Below are positions 35,606-45,550 of a stretch of 64,000 nt of DNA, piece by piece (positions within the stretch are counted from its first letter, which is position 1; every line of letters starts with the position of its first letter). The stretch is from Ensifer sp. BR816. GTDB taxonomy: Bacteria > Pseudomonadota > Alphaproteobacteria > Rhizobiales > Rhizobiaceae. The translations under genes were made by a program, and so were the position numbers. Where the stretch lies: positions 5,578,799 through 5,642,798 of the forward strand of contig NZ_KB905370.1 of the NCBI RefSeq assembly GCF_000378985.1, read 5' to 3'. The notes under the pieces were generated by a model. That model ran no database searches. It was not told where the DNA came from and worked only from the letters and a program-made list of their open reading frames with translations.

Positions 35606-38600
35606 ATTCGACGATGATCCCTGGTCTAGACGCGAAGAGAATTCTTGCGGCCGCGCGAGAGCTGACGATCGGGCCGGTACCCTCCGGCGTCGAGGCGCTG
35701 ATTCTCGCCGATCTTGCACGCGCCGGAGCGCCGGTCGCCTATATGCTTTCCGACGGCCAGCGCATTGCCGATCTCGAGCAGGTGCTTGGTTTCGTGGCGC
35801 CCGACATTCCGGTTTTGACATTGCCCGGCTGGGACTGTCTGCCCTACGACCGCGTTTCGCCAAGCGCCGACACGTCGGCGCGACGACTGGCCACGCTGAG
35901 CGCCTTGATCGCGCATCGGCAGAAGCCGCACGCGGCGATCGTTCTGGTAACCGTCAATGCAGCGCTGCAGAAGATCTCGCCTCAGGACGTGATCGAGAGC
36001 CTCGCCTTCTCTGCGCGACCCGGCAACCAGGTGCGCATGGACGATCTCGCCGCGCGCCTGGAGCAAAACGGTTTCGAGCGCGTGCCGACCGTGCGCGAAG
36101 TCGGCGAGTTTGCCGTGCGCGGCGGTATTCTCGACGTCTATGTGCCGGGCAGCAGCGAGCCGCTGCGGCTCGATTTCTTCGGTGATACGCTTGAGACGAT
36201 CCGCTCCTTCGATCCGGCGAGCCAGCGCACCACCGGGCAGGTGCGTTCCCTCGATCTCAATCCGATGAGCGAAGTGTCGCTGACGCCGGAGACGATCAGC
36301 CATTTCCGCAGGCAATATCTTTCGCGCTTCGGGGCTGCGACCCGCGACGACGCGCTTTATCAGGCGGTCTCCGAAGGGCGCCGCTATGCCGGCATGGAGC
36401 ATTGGCTGCCGCTCTTCTACGATGGGCTGGAAACGATCTTCGATTATCTCGAAGGTTTTCGCATCGTCACCGATCATCTGGCGCGCGAAGCGGCGGCGGA
36501 GCGTTCGAAGCTCATCCTCGACTACTACGACGCCCGTCTCGCCTCCGCATCTCCCGGCAAGTCCCAGATATCCCAGGGCACACCCTACAAGCCCGTGCCG
36601 CCGGATCTGCTTTATCTGGGTGCGAAAGCCTTCAGCGACGGGCTAGCCGAACGCAATGCCGTGCGCCTGTCGCCGTTTTCCGAACATGAGGGCGAGGCCC
36701 GTCATGTCGTCGCCGTCGAGGCTCGACAGGGGGTGCGCTGGGCGAAGGCCGCCGGCGAGGCCGACAGTGAAAACGACGGCTCACGCGCCAATGTCTTCGA
36801 CCAGGCGGTGAAACACATTGCCGAGCGGCGGGCGAAAGGCGCGAAGGTCGTCATTTCCGGGTGGACGGAGGGCTCGCTCGACCGCCTGCTTCAGGTGCTC
36901 GGCGAGCACGGCCTGGCCAATATCCGTCCGGTGAAGGCGCTCGCCGATCTGCGCGCCCTGAAGCCGGGCGAGGCGGCATCCGCGGTCTTGAGTCTCGAAT
37001 CCGGCTTCGAGACCGGCGATCTCGTGGTGATCGGAGAGCAGGACATTCTCGGCGACCGGATGGTGCGCCGCTCCAAGCGCCGCAAGCGCGGCGCCGATTT
37101 CATCGCCGAAGTCACGGGCCTCGACGAGGGCAGCTACGTCGTCCATGCCGAACACGGCATCGGCCGCTTCGTCGGCTTGCGCACGATCGAGGCTGCTGGC
37201 GCGCCGCATGATTGCCTGGAGCTCGTCTACGCCGACGATGCGAAGCTGTTCCTGCCGGTGGAAAACATCGAGCTCCTGTCGCGCTACGGCTCGGAGGGGA
37301 CCGATGCGATCCTCGACAAGCTCGGCGGCGTCGCCTGGCAGGCGCGCAAGGCGAAGCTCAAGAAGCGCCTGCTCGACATGGCGGGTGGTCTGATCCGCAT
37401 TGCCGCCGAACGGTACACGCGGCATGCGCCGGTCCTCGTTGCACAGGATGGCGTCTATGACGAGTTTGCCGCGCGTTTCCCCTATGACGAGACCGAAGAC
37501 CAGTTGAACTCGATCGATGCGGTGCGCGACGATCTCGGCGGCGGCAGGCCCATGGACCGTCTCGTCTGCGGCGACGTCGGCTTTGGAAAGACCGAGGTGG
37601 CGCTGCGTGCCGCTTTCATAGCGGCGATGAACGGCGTGCAGGTTGCCGTCGTCGTGCCGACGACATTGCTGGCGCGGCAGCATTTCAAGACCTTTTCCGA
37701 TCGCTTCCGCGGACTGCCGATCCGCATCCAGCAGGCCTCGCGCCTCGTCGGCTCGAAGGATCTGGCGCTGACGAAAAAGGAAGTCGCCGACGGCAAGACG
37801 GACATCGTCGTCGGCACCCACGCGCTCCTCGGGTCCTCGATCACGTTTGCCAATCTTGGCCTACTCATCATCGACGAGGAGCAGCACTTCGGCGTCAAGC
37901 ACAAGGAACGCTTGAAGGAGCTGAAGAGCGACGTCCATGTCCTGACGCTCTCGGCGACGCCCATTCCGCGCACGCTGCAGCTGGCGCTCACCGGTGTTCG
38001 CGAATTGTCTCTGATTACAACGCCGCCGGTCGACCGCATGGCGGTGCGCACCTTCATCTCGCCCTTCGATGCGCTGGTGATCCGCGAGACGCTGATGCGC
38101 GAGCACTATCGTGGCGGCCAGAGCTTCTATGTCTGCCCGCGATTGAGCGATCTGTCCGAGATTCACGACTTCTTGAAATCCGACGTGCCGGAATTGAAAG
38201 TGGCGATCGCGCACGGCCAGATGCCGGCAACCGAACTCGAAGACATCATGAACGCCTTCTACGAAGGCCGCTTTGACGTGCTTCTGTCGACGACGATCGT
38301 CGAGTCGGGGCTCGACGTGCCGACGGCCAACACGCTGATCGTGCACCGTGCCGATATGTTCGGCCTTGCGCAGCTCTACCAGCTCCGCGGGCGTGTCGGG
38401 CGCTCCAAGGTGCGTGCCTTCGCGCTCTTCACGCTTCCGGTCAACAAGACGCTGACCGGCCCGGCGGAACGGCGGCTCAAGGTGCTGCAGTCGCTCGACA
38501 CGCTCGGCGCCGGCTTCCAGCTCGCCAGCCACGACCTCGACATTCGCGGCGCCGGCAACCTGCTCGGCGAGGAGCAATCCGGCCACATCAAGGAGGTCGG

Positions 38601-39129
38601 TTTCGAGCTCTACCAACAAATGCTGGAAGAAGCGGTCGCCGAGCTCAAGGGCGAGGAGGAAATCCACGATTCCGGCTGGTCGCCGCAGATATCGGTCGGT
38701 ACGCCGGTAATGATTCCGGAAGTGTACGTGCCCGATCTCAATCTGAGGCTCGGGCTCTATCGTCGCCTCGGCGAACTGACCGACCTCAAGGAAATCGACG
38801 GCTTCGGCGCCGAACTGATCGACCGCTTCGGACCGCTGCCGATCGAGGTTCAGCATCTCCTGAAGATCGTCTATATCAAGGCGCTCTGCCGCACGGCGAA
38901 TGTCGAAAAGCTCGACGCGGGGCCGAAGGGCGTCGTCGTCCAGTTCCGCAACAAGGAGTTCCCCAACCCGGCCGCCCTCGTCGGGCATATCGCCAAGCAG
39001 GGAACGCTCGCCAAGATCAGGCCCGACCAGAGTATCTTCTTCCAGCGCGAACTCGTCACGCCGGAAAAGCGCCTCTCAGGCGCGGCCATGGTGATGACCC
39101 AGCTCGCGACGCTCGCCAAGCCAGCGTGA
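35602..39129 (+). CDS. mfd: Transcription-repair coupling factor Mfd
   Basis: 1175 aa. The N-terminal UvrB-like module includes TLPGWDCLPYDRVSPSADTS. The RNA polymerase interaction domain follows (GSYVVHAEHGIGRFVGL). The RecG-like translocase has Walker A GDVGFGKTEVALRAAFI, motif II IIDEEQHFGVKHKERL, motif III TLSATPIPRTLQLAL and the TRG-type QLRGRVGRSKVRAFALFT. The C-terminal TRCF domain ends the protein. It removes RNA polymerase stalled at lesions and recruits UvrA. ATG at 35602 overlaps the sdhE stop. Confidence 0.97.
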   Translation: MNSTMIPGLDAKRILAAARELTIGPVPSGVEALILADLARAGAPVAYMLSDGQRIADLEQVLGFVAPDIPVLTLPGWDCLPYDRVSPSADTSARRLATLSALIAHRQKPHAAIVLVTVNAALQKISPQDVIESLAFSARPGNQVRMDDLAARLEQNGFERVPTVREVGEFAVRGGILDVYVPGSSEPLRLDFFGDTLETIRSFDPASQRTTGQVRSLDLNPMSEVSLTPETISHFRRQYLSRFGAATRDDALYQAVSEGRRYAGMEHWLPLFYDGLETIFDYLEGFRIVTDHLAREAAAERSKLILDYYDARLASASPGKSQISQGTPYKPVPPDLLYLGAKAFSDGLAERNAVRLSPFSEHEGEARHVVAVEARQGVRWAKAAGEADSENDGSRANVFDQAVKHIAERRAKGAKVVISGWTEGSLDRLLQVLGEHGLANIRPVKALADLRALKPGEAASAVLSLESGFETGDLVVIGEQDILGDRMVRRSKRRKRGADFIAEVTGLDEGSYVVHAEHGIGRFVGLRTIEAAGAPHDCLELVYADDAKLFLPVENIELLSRYGSEGTDAILDKLGGVAWQARKAKLKKRLLDMAGGLIRIAAERYTRHAPVLVAQDGVYDEFAARFPYDETEDQLNSIDAVRDDLGGGRPMDRLVCGDVGFGKTEVALRAAFIAAMNGVQVAVVVPTTLLARQHFKTFSDRFRGLPIRIQQASRLVGSKDLALTKKEVADGKTDIVVGTHALLGSSITFANLGLLIIDEEQHFGVKHKERLKELKSDVHVLTLSATPIPRTLQLALTGVRELSLITTPPVDRMAVRTFISPFDALVIRETLMREHYRGGQSFYVCPRLSDLSEIHDFLKSDVPELKVAIAHGQMPATELEDIMNAFYEGRFDVLLSTTIVESGLDVPTANTLIVHRADMFGLAQLYQLRGRVGRSKVRAFALFTLPVNKTLTGPAERRLKVLQSLDTLGAGFQLASHDLDIRGAGNLLGEEQSGHIKEVGFELYQQMLEEAVAELKGEEEIHDSGWSPQISVGTPVMIPEVYVPDLNLRLGLYRRLGELTDLKEIDGFGAELIDRFGPLPIEVQHLLKIVYIKALCRTANVEKLDAGPKGVVVQFRNKEFPNPAALVGHIAKQGTLAKIRPDQSIFFQRELVTPEKRLSGAAMVMTQLATLAKPA

Positions 39130-39138
39130 AACGAAATT

Positions 39139-39157
39139 GGCGCCGGATGCCGGCGCC
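39139..39157. terminator. Strong short hairpin between mfd and the DsbA-like gene
   Basis: GGCGCCGG pairs perfectly with CCGGCGCC over the loop ATG. It lies between two convergent genes. T-rich tails are weak on both sides, so a bidirectional terminator is inferred from position and stem strength. Confidence 0.5.
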
Positions 39158-39168
39158 GCTATTGAGGA

Positions 39169-39834
39169 TCAGTTGGCCGGGTTGGCCGCCTTCATCTGGG
39201 CGATTTCGCGGAGCGCATTCGTCAGCACTTCGACGGATTGTGCCCCCATCACCGCATATTGCTGCTCGATGATGAAGCACGGAACACCGGTCACGCCGAT
39301 CTCCCGGGCCATGTCGATCTCTTGCTTGACCGCATCCTTGTCGGCATCGGAGGCGAAAAGTGCGGCAATGACAGCCCGGTCCAGGCCTGCCTGTTCGGCG
39401 ATGTCGAGCAGAACGGCGTGATCGCCGACATTCTTGCCTTCCTCGAAATTCGCCTTGAAAAGCAGCCGCACGGTCTCGGTCTGGGCAACGGTGCCGCTGG
39501 TGGACGCCCAGCGGATGAGGCGATGGGCGTCGAGCGTGTTGGGGCTGATCTTCACGGCATCGAAGTCAAAGGCGATTCCGGCTTCCCGCCCCAAACCATC
39601 GAGCATCTGATGCGCCCGGTCGACGGCGTCCTGACCGCCGAGCTTTGCCGCAAGATGGCGCTTGTGATCGACGCCTTCCGGCGGCAGGTCCGGGTTGAGC
39701 TGATAGGGGCGCCACTGGATCGCGACATCGATTTCGCCTGCGACGTTGGCGATCGCCTGGTCGAGGCGGTTCTTGCCGAGATAGCACCACGGGCAGACGA
39801 CGTCCGAGACGATATCGATATTGACGATTTCCAT
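39169..39834 (-). CDS. DsbA family oxidoreductase (FrnE/2-hydroxychromene-2-carboxylate isomerase-like)
   Basis: 221 aa from the ATG at 39834. The thioredoxin-fold motif CPWC is at about residues 14-17 (DVVCPWCYLGKNRLDQAI). The inserted helical domain and C-terminal GVTGVPCFIIEQQYAVMGAQ with the cis-Pro loop are typical of FrnE. No signal peptide, so it is cytoplasmic. An ATG at 39870 would add 12 residues. Family members respond to oxidative stress or act in polyketide and aromatic metabolism; the role here is unknown. Confidence 0.9.
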   Translation of the reverse strand: MEIVNIDIVSDVVCPWCYLGKNRLDQAIANVAGEIDVAIQWRPYQLNPDLPPEGVDHKRHLAAKLGGQDAVDRAHQMLDGLGREAGIAFDFDAVKISPNTLDAHRLIRWASTSGTVAQTETVRLLFKANFEEGKNVGDHAVLLDIAEQAGLDRAVIAALFASDADKDAVKQEIDMAREIGVTGVPCFIIEQQYAVMGAQSVEVLTNALREIAQMKAANPAN

Positions 39835-39921
39835 GGCGGCGGCCTTTCTGTTTCGCTGAAACAGCGACATAGGCCGACCGCCCCCTTATTTCAATGCGTT
39901 ACCAAAAGGGAACCAGGCTAC

Positions 39922-41736
39922 CTACTGCACCCGCTCGTCCCACCAGGTCGGCAGTTGATAGCCATAAAGCGGCAGCGCCGAGGGGCGACCGATGTGCTTC
40001 CAGCGGGCAATCCATTGTTCATCCAGATGGTATAGCGGCACGAGATAAGCATTGTTGACCAGCAGCCGGTCATGCGCGCGGACGGCGGCGGTGAAATCCT
40101 CCGGTGTGCGGGCCTGCAGGATGTTGTTGATCATCTTGTCGACGTCCTTGTCGGCAACCCCTGCGAAGTTGGAACTCCCTTGGCGTTCTCGCGAGACCGA
40201 TCCCCAATAGGATATCTGTTCAGATCCGGGAGACAGAGACGAGGGATAGGATTTGATGATCACGTCGTAGTCGAAGGATTGGCTGCGCAGCTGGTATTGG
40301 GAATCGTCGACCGTGCGGACGGTTGCCACGATGCCGAGCGGTGCAAGGAAGCGCTGATAGGCCAGCGCGATCTTCTCCTGGCCGGCATTCTGGCTCATGA
40401 TCTCGAAAGCAAGCGGCGCGCCCTTGGCATCGACCATCTTGCCGTCCTTGATCGAATAGCCGGCCTCCCGAAGCAGCGTCACCGCTTCGCGCAAGACATT
40501 GCGGTCGCGGCCGGAACCGTCGGTGACCGGCAGGCGATAGGTACCGTCGAGAATGGCCGGGTTGATCTTCTCCCTGACGTCGCCCAGCAAACCGAGCTCG
40601 CGGTCGTCGGCCCCAGCGCCCAGGAAGGAGAGCGACGAATTCTGCCAGTAGCTCTGGGTCCGCGTGTAGGCGCCGTCGAACAGGTTCTTGTTGACCCATT
40701 CGAAGTCGAAGACGAGGGCCAGGCCCTGCCGGAGCTTGACGTTGTTGAACATCGGCCTGCGAGTGTTGAACACGAAGCCGAGCATGCCGGAGGGCGTTTT
40801 CGGCTTGAAGCTCTCCTTGACGACGTCGCCACTGCGGACGGCCGGGAAATCGTAGGCGCGGGCCCATTTGGTCGCGCTGCCTTCGGGATACAGGTCGATC
40901 TCGCCCTTCTTGAAGGCTTCGAACAGCGTGTTGTCCTGGAGAAAATATTCGACCGAGATCTCATCATAATTGTCGACGCCGATCTTCGAAGGCAGGTCTT
41001 TGCCCCAATAATCGGGATTGCGGCGATAGACGATCCGCTCGCCAGGCTTCACCTCGGCGACGCGGTAGGGGCCGGAACCGAGCGGCGGCTCGAGCGTCGT
41101 CCTGTCGAACCCGTCGACATTGATGGCGTGTTTCGGCAGCACGGGCGAAAGCGCCAGCAGCAGCGGGAACTCGCGGTCGGCATCTTCCTTCAGGGTGAAG
41201 CGCACGCTGCGGTCGCCGACCTTCTCCATCTTCTCGACCTTCGACAGCCGGTTACTGAAGGGCGCGCGTCCCTTGTCGCGCAGCAATTCGAAGGTGAAGA
41301 TCACGTCCTCGACGGTCACCGGCTGGCCGTCGGCCCAGCGCGCCTTGGGATTGAGGTTGAACTGGATGAAGGTGCGATCGTCGTCCCATTCGACCGATTC
41401 CGCAAGCAGCCCGTACATGGTGAAAGGCTCGTCCTGGGAGCGCTGCATCAGCGACTCGTAGACCAGGTTTCCGAATCCTGGATCCCACATCCCCCGTGCG
41501 GTCGTGCGCATGCTCTTCAGGATGAAGGGGTTGAGGCTGTCGAACGTGCCGACCACACCATAGGAGATCTTTCCGCCCTTCTTGACGTCCGGATTGACGT
41601 AGGGGAAGTGCTTGAAATCAGCCGGCAGGGCCGGCTCGCCGTGCATGGAGATGGCGTGCACCGGTGCGGCGGCTGCTTCATTGGCCAAAATGCTGGTCGC
41701 CAGAAGCATAACCAGGCCGGAAAAAACTGCGCGCAA
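39922..41736 (-). CDS. YejA-type extracellular solute-binding protein (family 5, oligopeptide/microcin C class)
   Basis: About 604 aa. Signal peptide MRAVFSGLVMLLATSILANE and onward. The mature start AISMHGEPALPADFKHFPY with GTFDSLNPFILKS is characteristic of YejA. Later blocks WDDDRTFIQFNLNPKARWAD and PPLGSGPYRVAEVKPGERIV are the SBP_bac_5 core. The start is placed at the TTG at 41736 because GGGAGG sits five bases upstream; a GTG at 41742 is too close to that site. The usual YejB, YejE and YejF permease and ATPase genes are not adjacent, so it would have to work with components encoded elsewhere. Confidence 0.88.
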   Translation of the reverse strand: MRAVFSGLVMLLATSILANEAAAAPVHAISMHGEPALPADFKHFPYVNPDVKKGGKISYGVVGTFDSLNPFILKSMRTTARGMWDPGFGNLVYESLMQRSQDEPFTMYGLLAESVEWDDDRTFIQFNLNPKARWADGQPVTVEDVIFTFELLRDKGRAPFSNRLSKVEKMEKVGDRSVRFTLKEDADREFPLLLALSPVLPKHAINVDGFDRTTLEPPLGSGPYRVAEVKPGERIVYRRNPDYWGKDLPSKIGVDNYDEISVEYFLQDNTLFEAFKKGEIDLYPEGSATKWARAYDFPAVRSGDVVKESFKPKTPSGMLGFVFNTRRPMFNNVKLRQGLALVFDFEWVNKNLFDGAYTRTQSYWQNSSLSFLGAGADDRELGLLGDVREKINPAILDGTYRLPVTDGSGRDRNVLREAVTLLREAGYSIKDGKMVDAKGAPLAFEIMSQNAGQEKIALAYQRFLAPLGIVATVRTVDDSQYQLRSQSFDYDVIIKSYPSSLSPGSEQISYWGSVSRERQGSSNFAGVADKDVDKMINNILQARTPEDFTAAVRAHDRLLVNNAYLVPLYHLDEQWIARWKHIGRPSALPLYGYQLPTWWDERVQ

Positions 41737-42073
41737 CTTCACCTCCCGTAGGATTGGACCGTCCGATTCCCGGCACGTTACCAATGCGCAGGGATATTTC
41801 CAACAAGGCAGCCGCCGCAGACGTCCGGACGGGTCACGCGGTGTCACTGCCGCAGACATGAGATTGCGTTCCCCGCCTTGTAGCCAATATCCGGTGTCGC
41901 AGAACCGGAAAAAATGCAAGGAAACACTGGATAAAAGGCACGGGCCAATGTAACAGGTGTTTCCGGAATCGGGGCCATTCAAAAGCCTCATTTGGCCAAC
42001 AGGACAACGGCGGCTGACGATACTCACCAGCGGAACTCTGTTCCGTGGCCGGTTTTCAGGAGACGGAATTACA
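41737..42073. other. Divergent intergenic region between the YejA-like and IalB-like genes
   Basis: 337 bases carrying the promoters of both divergent genes. No recognisable gene, repeat or strong palindrome was seen. Frames that read through (for example on the plus strand from 41957) are simply in-frame leaders without a ribosome site. Confidence 0.5.
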
Positions 42074-42697
42074 ATGATCTTCAAGTCGAACTTCACCAAA
42101 CGGGCGGGAATGGCAGCGCTGGCGCTCTCCGTAGCAGCAGCCGGCGCGCCGGGTATCGCATCTGCGCAGCAGGGCAAGCCGCCGCAGGGTTGGTTCAAGG
42201 TTTGCACGAAGCAGGAAGACAACGACGTTTGCATCGTCCAGAACTTGCTCACCGCCAACAATGGTCAGCTGATCACCGCTGTCGGTCTCATCACCGTTTC
42301 CGGCAAGGTCAATCGTAAGGTCCTGCAGGTTTCCGTCCCCTCCGCACGCATGATCCCGCCGGGCGTTCAAATGCAAATCGATGGCGCCAAGGGGGTCAAG
42401 CTCGATTACGCCATCTGCATGCCCGACAAGTGCGTTGCCGAGGCACCGCTCTCCGACGCGCTGATCGCTAACCTGAAGAAGGGCAATGAAGTCATCTTCA
42501 CGTCGGTCAATTTCCAGCGCGCTCCCAACCCGATCAAGATGACGCTGGAAGGCTTCACCGGGGTTTTCGACGGCGAGCCGATCGAACAGTCTCAGCTGGA
42601 GGAGCGTCAGCGCCTGCTGCAGGAAGAAATGCAGAAGAAGGCGGAAGATGCCCGCAAGAAGCTGGAAGAAGCACAGAAGGCTGCCAAGCAGCAGTAA
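42074..42697 (+). CDS. Invasion associated locus B (IalB) family periplasmic protein
   Basis: 207 aa. The signal peptide is residues 1-32 (ending ASAQQ). The IalB domain contains WFKVCTKQEDNDVCIVQN, a conserved cysteine pair near VKLDYAICMPDKCVAEAPLS, and NPIKMTLEGFTGVFDG. After about residue 170 a charged Glu/Gln/Lys-rich helix (EERQRLLQEEMQKKAEDARK and onward) forms a probable coiled coil that ends the protein. IalB homologues are linked to host-cell entry in Bartonella but are widespread in rhizobia with unknown role. A clear terminator follows. Confidence 0.9.
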   Translation: MIFKSNFTKRAGMAALALSVAAAGAPGIASAQQGKPPQGWFKVCTKQEDNDVCIVQNLLTANNGQLITAVGLITVSGKVNRKVLQVSVPSARMIPPGVQMQIDGAKGVKLDYAICMPDKCVAEAPLSDALIANLKKGNEVIFTSVNFQRAPNPIKMTLEGFTGVFDGEPIEQSQLEERQRLLQEEMQKKAEDARKKLEEAQKAAKQQ

Positions 42698-42722
42698 CGG
42701 CTTCCGCCCTGAGTTTCGAAGA

Positions 42723-42751
42723 GCGCCCGGTTGTCCGCCGGGCGTTTTTTA
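42723..42751 (+). terminator. Rho-independent terminator after the IalB-like gene
   Basis: CGCCCGG pairs with CCGGGCG over a 7-base loop and is followed directly by six T residues (42745-42750). Confidence 0.92.
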
Positions 42752-42852
42752 TTTGGTGAATCCGCAAACAATAAAGGTGCGAACAGTTTCCCGTCCGCAC
42801 CCTGCGCATCCACAAGCCGGTTTGACTTCGGTACGAGCCGTGCCGCAACCGC

Positions 42853-43182
42853 TTAATGGCGGTAGTTGGTCTTCGGTCTGTAGTGTCCGATGTCCGCCTT
42901 TTCGAACAGGGCGTCTACCTGGGCGTGGCGGATCGGCTGCCCGCTTTCGTCGGAGACCAGGTTCTGCTCCGAGACATAGGCGACATATTCGCTGTCGTCG
43001 TTCTCGGCGAACAGATGATAGAAGGGCTGGTCCTTGCTCGGCCGGATCTCCTGGGGGATAGAGTTCCACCACTCCTCGGTGTTCGCATATTCCGGATCGA
43101 CGTCGAAGATGACGCCCCGAAACGGAAAGAACCGGTGGCGAACGATCTGGCCGATCTCGAATTTCGCGTTTCTTTGTTTCAT
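42853..43182 (-). CDS. hspQ: Heat shock protein HspQ
   Basis: 109 aa from the ATG at 43182, near the 105 aa of E. coli HspQ. Diagnostic stretches are KFEIGQIVRHRFFPFRGVIF, DVDPEYANTEEWWNSIP and QPFYHLFAENDDSEYVAYVS. HspQ binds hemimethylated oriC DNA and is a specificity factor for the Lon protease in enterobacteria. It lies downstream of glnA on the same strand but beyond a terminator-like hairpin. Confidence 0.93.
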   Translation of the reverse strand: MKQRNAKFEIGQIVRHRFFPFRGVIFDVDPEYANTEEWWNSIPQEIRPSKDQPFYHLFAENDDSEYVAYVSEQNLVSDESGQPIRHAQVDALFEKADIGHYRPKTNYRH

Positions 43183-43284
43183 GACGCAACACATCCTTTC
43201 AGACCAATATCTGGGTTGTCGCATGTGGAACATCAATAGCTGCGCGAAGCTGCTGAAAAATCGCTTGCGCTGTCGCATTTGAGA

Positions 43285-43314
43285 AAAGGCGGGCTTCGAC
43301 CGAAACCCGCCTTT
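43285..43314 (-). terminator. Terminator-like hairpin after glnA
   Basis: On the minus strand AAAGGCGGG pairs with CCCGCCTTT, with TTCG/CGAA extending the stem across one mismatch, followed by TTCTC. It lies about 50 bases after the glnA stop and upstream of hspQ. Confidence 0.7.
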
Positions 43315-43366
43315 CGCTCTCATCTCGAATGGACCAGCCGCATCGGACGGGCCGGTGGCTCCGTCC

Positions 43367-44776
43367 TCAGACGGAATAGTACATGTCGTACTCGACCGGA
43401 TGCGGGGTCATCTCGAAGCGCATGACTTCCTGCATCTTGAGCTCGATGAACGAGTCGATCTGGTCATCGTCGAAGACGCCGCCGGCGGTCAGGAACTTGC
43501 GGTCCTTGTCGAGGCTTTCGAGGGCCTCGCGCAGGCTGCCGCAAACCGTCGGGATTTTCTTCAGTTCCTTCGGCGGCAGGTCATAGAGGTCCTTGTCCAT
43601 CGCCTTGCCGGGATGGAGCTTGTTCTTGATGCCGTCGAGGCCGGCCATCAGCATGGCGGCGAAGGCGAGGTACGGGTTGGCGGTCGGATCCGGGAAGCGG
43701 ACCTCGACGCGCTTGGCCTTGGGGTTGCTGCCGAACGGAATGCGGCAGGAGGCCGAGCGGTTGCGGGCCGAGTAGGCAAGCAGCACCGGTGCTTCATAGC
43801 CCGGGACGAGACGCTTGTAGGAGTTTGTCGACGGGTTGGTGAAGGCGTTCAGCGCCTTGGCGTGCTTGATGATGCCGCCGATGAAGTAGAGGCAGGTTTC
43901 GGACAGGCCGGCATATTCGTCGCCGGCGAAGGTCGGCTTGCCGTCCTTCCAGATGGAGAGATGCACGTGCATGCCCGAGCCGTTGTCACCGAAAACCGGC
44001 TTCGGCATGAAGGTCGCGGTCTTGCCGTAGGCATTGGCGACCTGATGCACGACGTATTTGTAGATCTGCATCTTGTCGGCGTTGCGCACGAGCGCGTCGA
44101 ACTTCACGCCGAGCTCATGCTGGGCGGCAGCCACTTCGTGGTGATGCTTCTCGACCGTGACGCCCATTTCGGCGAGCACCGTCAGCATTTCGGAGCGCAT
44201 GTCCTGGCAGCTGTCGATCGGCGGAACCGGGAAGTAGCCGCCCTTGACGCGCGGCCGGTGGCCGAGGTTGCCGGTCTCGTAGTCCGTGTCGTCGTTCGAC
44301 GGCAGTTCGGAGCAGTCGAGCTTGAAGCCGGTGTTGTACGGGTCGGCCTTGTACTTGACGTCGTCGAAGACGAAGAATTCCGCCTCAGGGCCGACGAAGA
44401 CGGTGTCGCCGATACCGGACGCCTTGAGATAGGCCTCGGCCTTCTTCGCCGTGCCGCGCGGATCGCGGTTGTAGGCCTCGCCGGAAACCGGGTCGAGAAT
44501 GTCGCAGACGATGACCATGGTGGACTGCGCGAAGAACGGATCCATGTGGGCCGTTTCCGGATCGGGCATCAGCACCATGTCGGACTCGTTGATGGCTTTC
44601 CAGCCAGCGATCGAAGAGCCGTCGAACATGACGCCGTCGGCGAACATGTCCTCATCGACGCAGACGACATCCATCGTCACATGCTGCAGCTTGCCCTTCG
44701 GATCGGTAAATCGCAGGTCGACGAACTTGACGTCGTTGTCCTTGATCTGCTTCAGAATTTCACTGGCAGTCGTCAT
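43367..44776 (-). CDS. glnA: Glutamine synthetase type I
   Basis: 469 aa, the usual GSI length. Motifs: [19 protein letters not shown] near residue 52-70, [12 protein letters not shown], and the ATP-site [20 protein letters not shown], then [18 protein letters not shown]. The adenylylation Tyr lies in [15 protein letters not shown] near residue 400, so activity should be controlled by GlnE. It fixes ammonium onto glutamate. It is downstream of glnB by 91 bases on the same strand, as in other rhizobia. Confidence 0.98.
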   Translation of the reverse strand: MTTASEILKQIKDNDVKFVDLRFTDPKGKLQHVTMDVVCVDEDMFADGVMFDGSSIAGWKAINESDMVLMPDPETAHMDPFFAQSTMVIVCDILDPVSGEAYNRDPRGTAKKAEAYLKASGIGDTVFVGPEAEFFVFDDVKYKADPYNTGFKLDCSELPSNDDTDYETGNLGHRPRVKGGYFPVPPIDSCQDMRSEMLTVLAEMGVTVEKHHHEVAAAQHELGVKFDALVRNADKMQIYKYVVHQVANAYGKTATFMPKPVFGDNGSGMHVHLSIWKDGKPTFAGDEYAGLSETCLYFIGGIIKHAKALNAFTNPSTNSYKRLVPGYEAPVLLAYSARNRSASCRIPFGSNPKAKRVEVRFPDPTANPYLAFAAMLMAGLDGIKNKLHPGKAMDKDLYDLPPKELKKIPTVCGSLREALESLDKDRKFLTAGGVFDDDQIDSFIELKMQEVMRFEMTPHPVEYDMYYSV

Positions 44777-44867
44777 TTTGTGCAATTCCCTGTGTGAGAT
44801 GACGCAGTTGGAAAATCGGGGCCGGGGCGGCCCCTTGGGTGGGAAGAAGGTATAGACGGAAAGTCAA

Positions 44868-45550
<683 letters not shown>

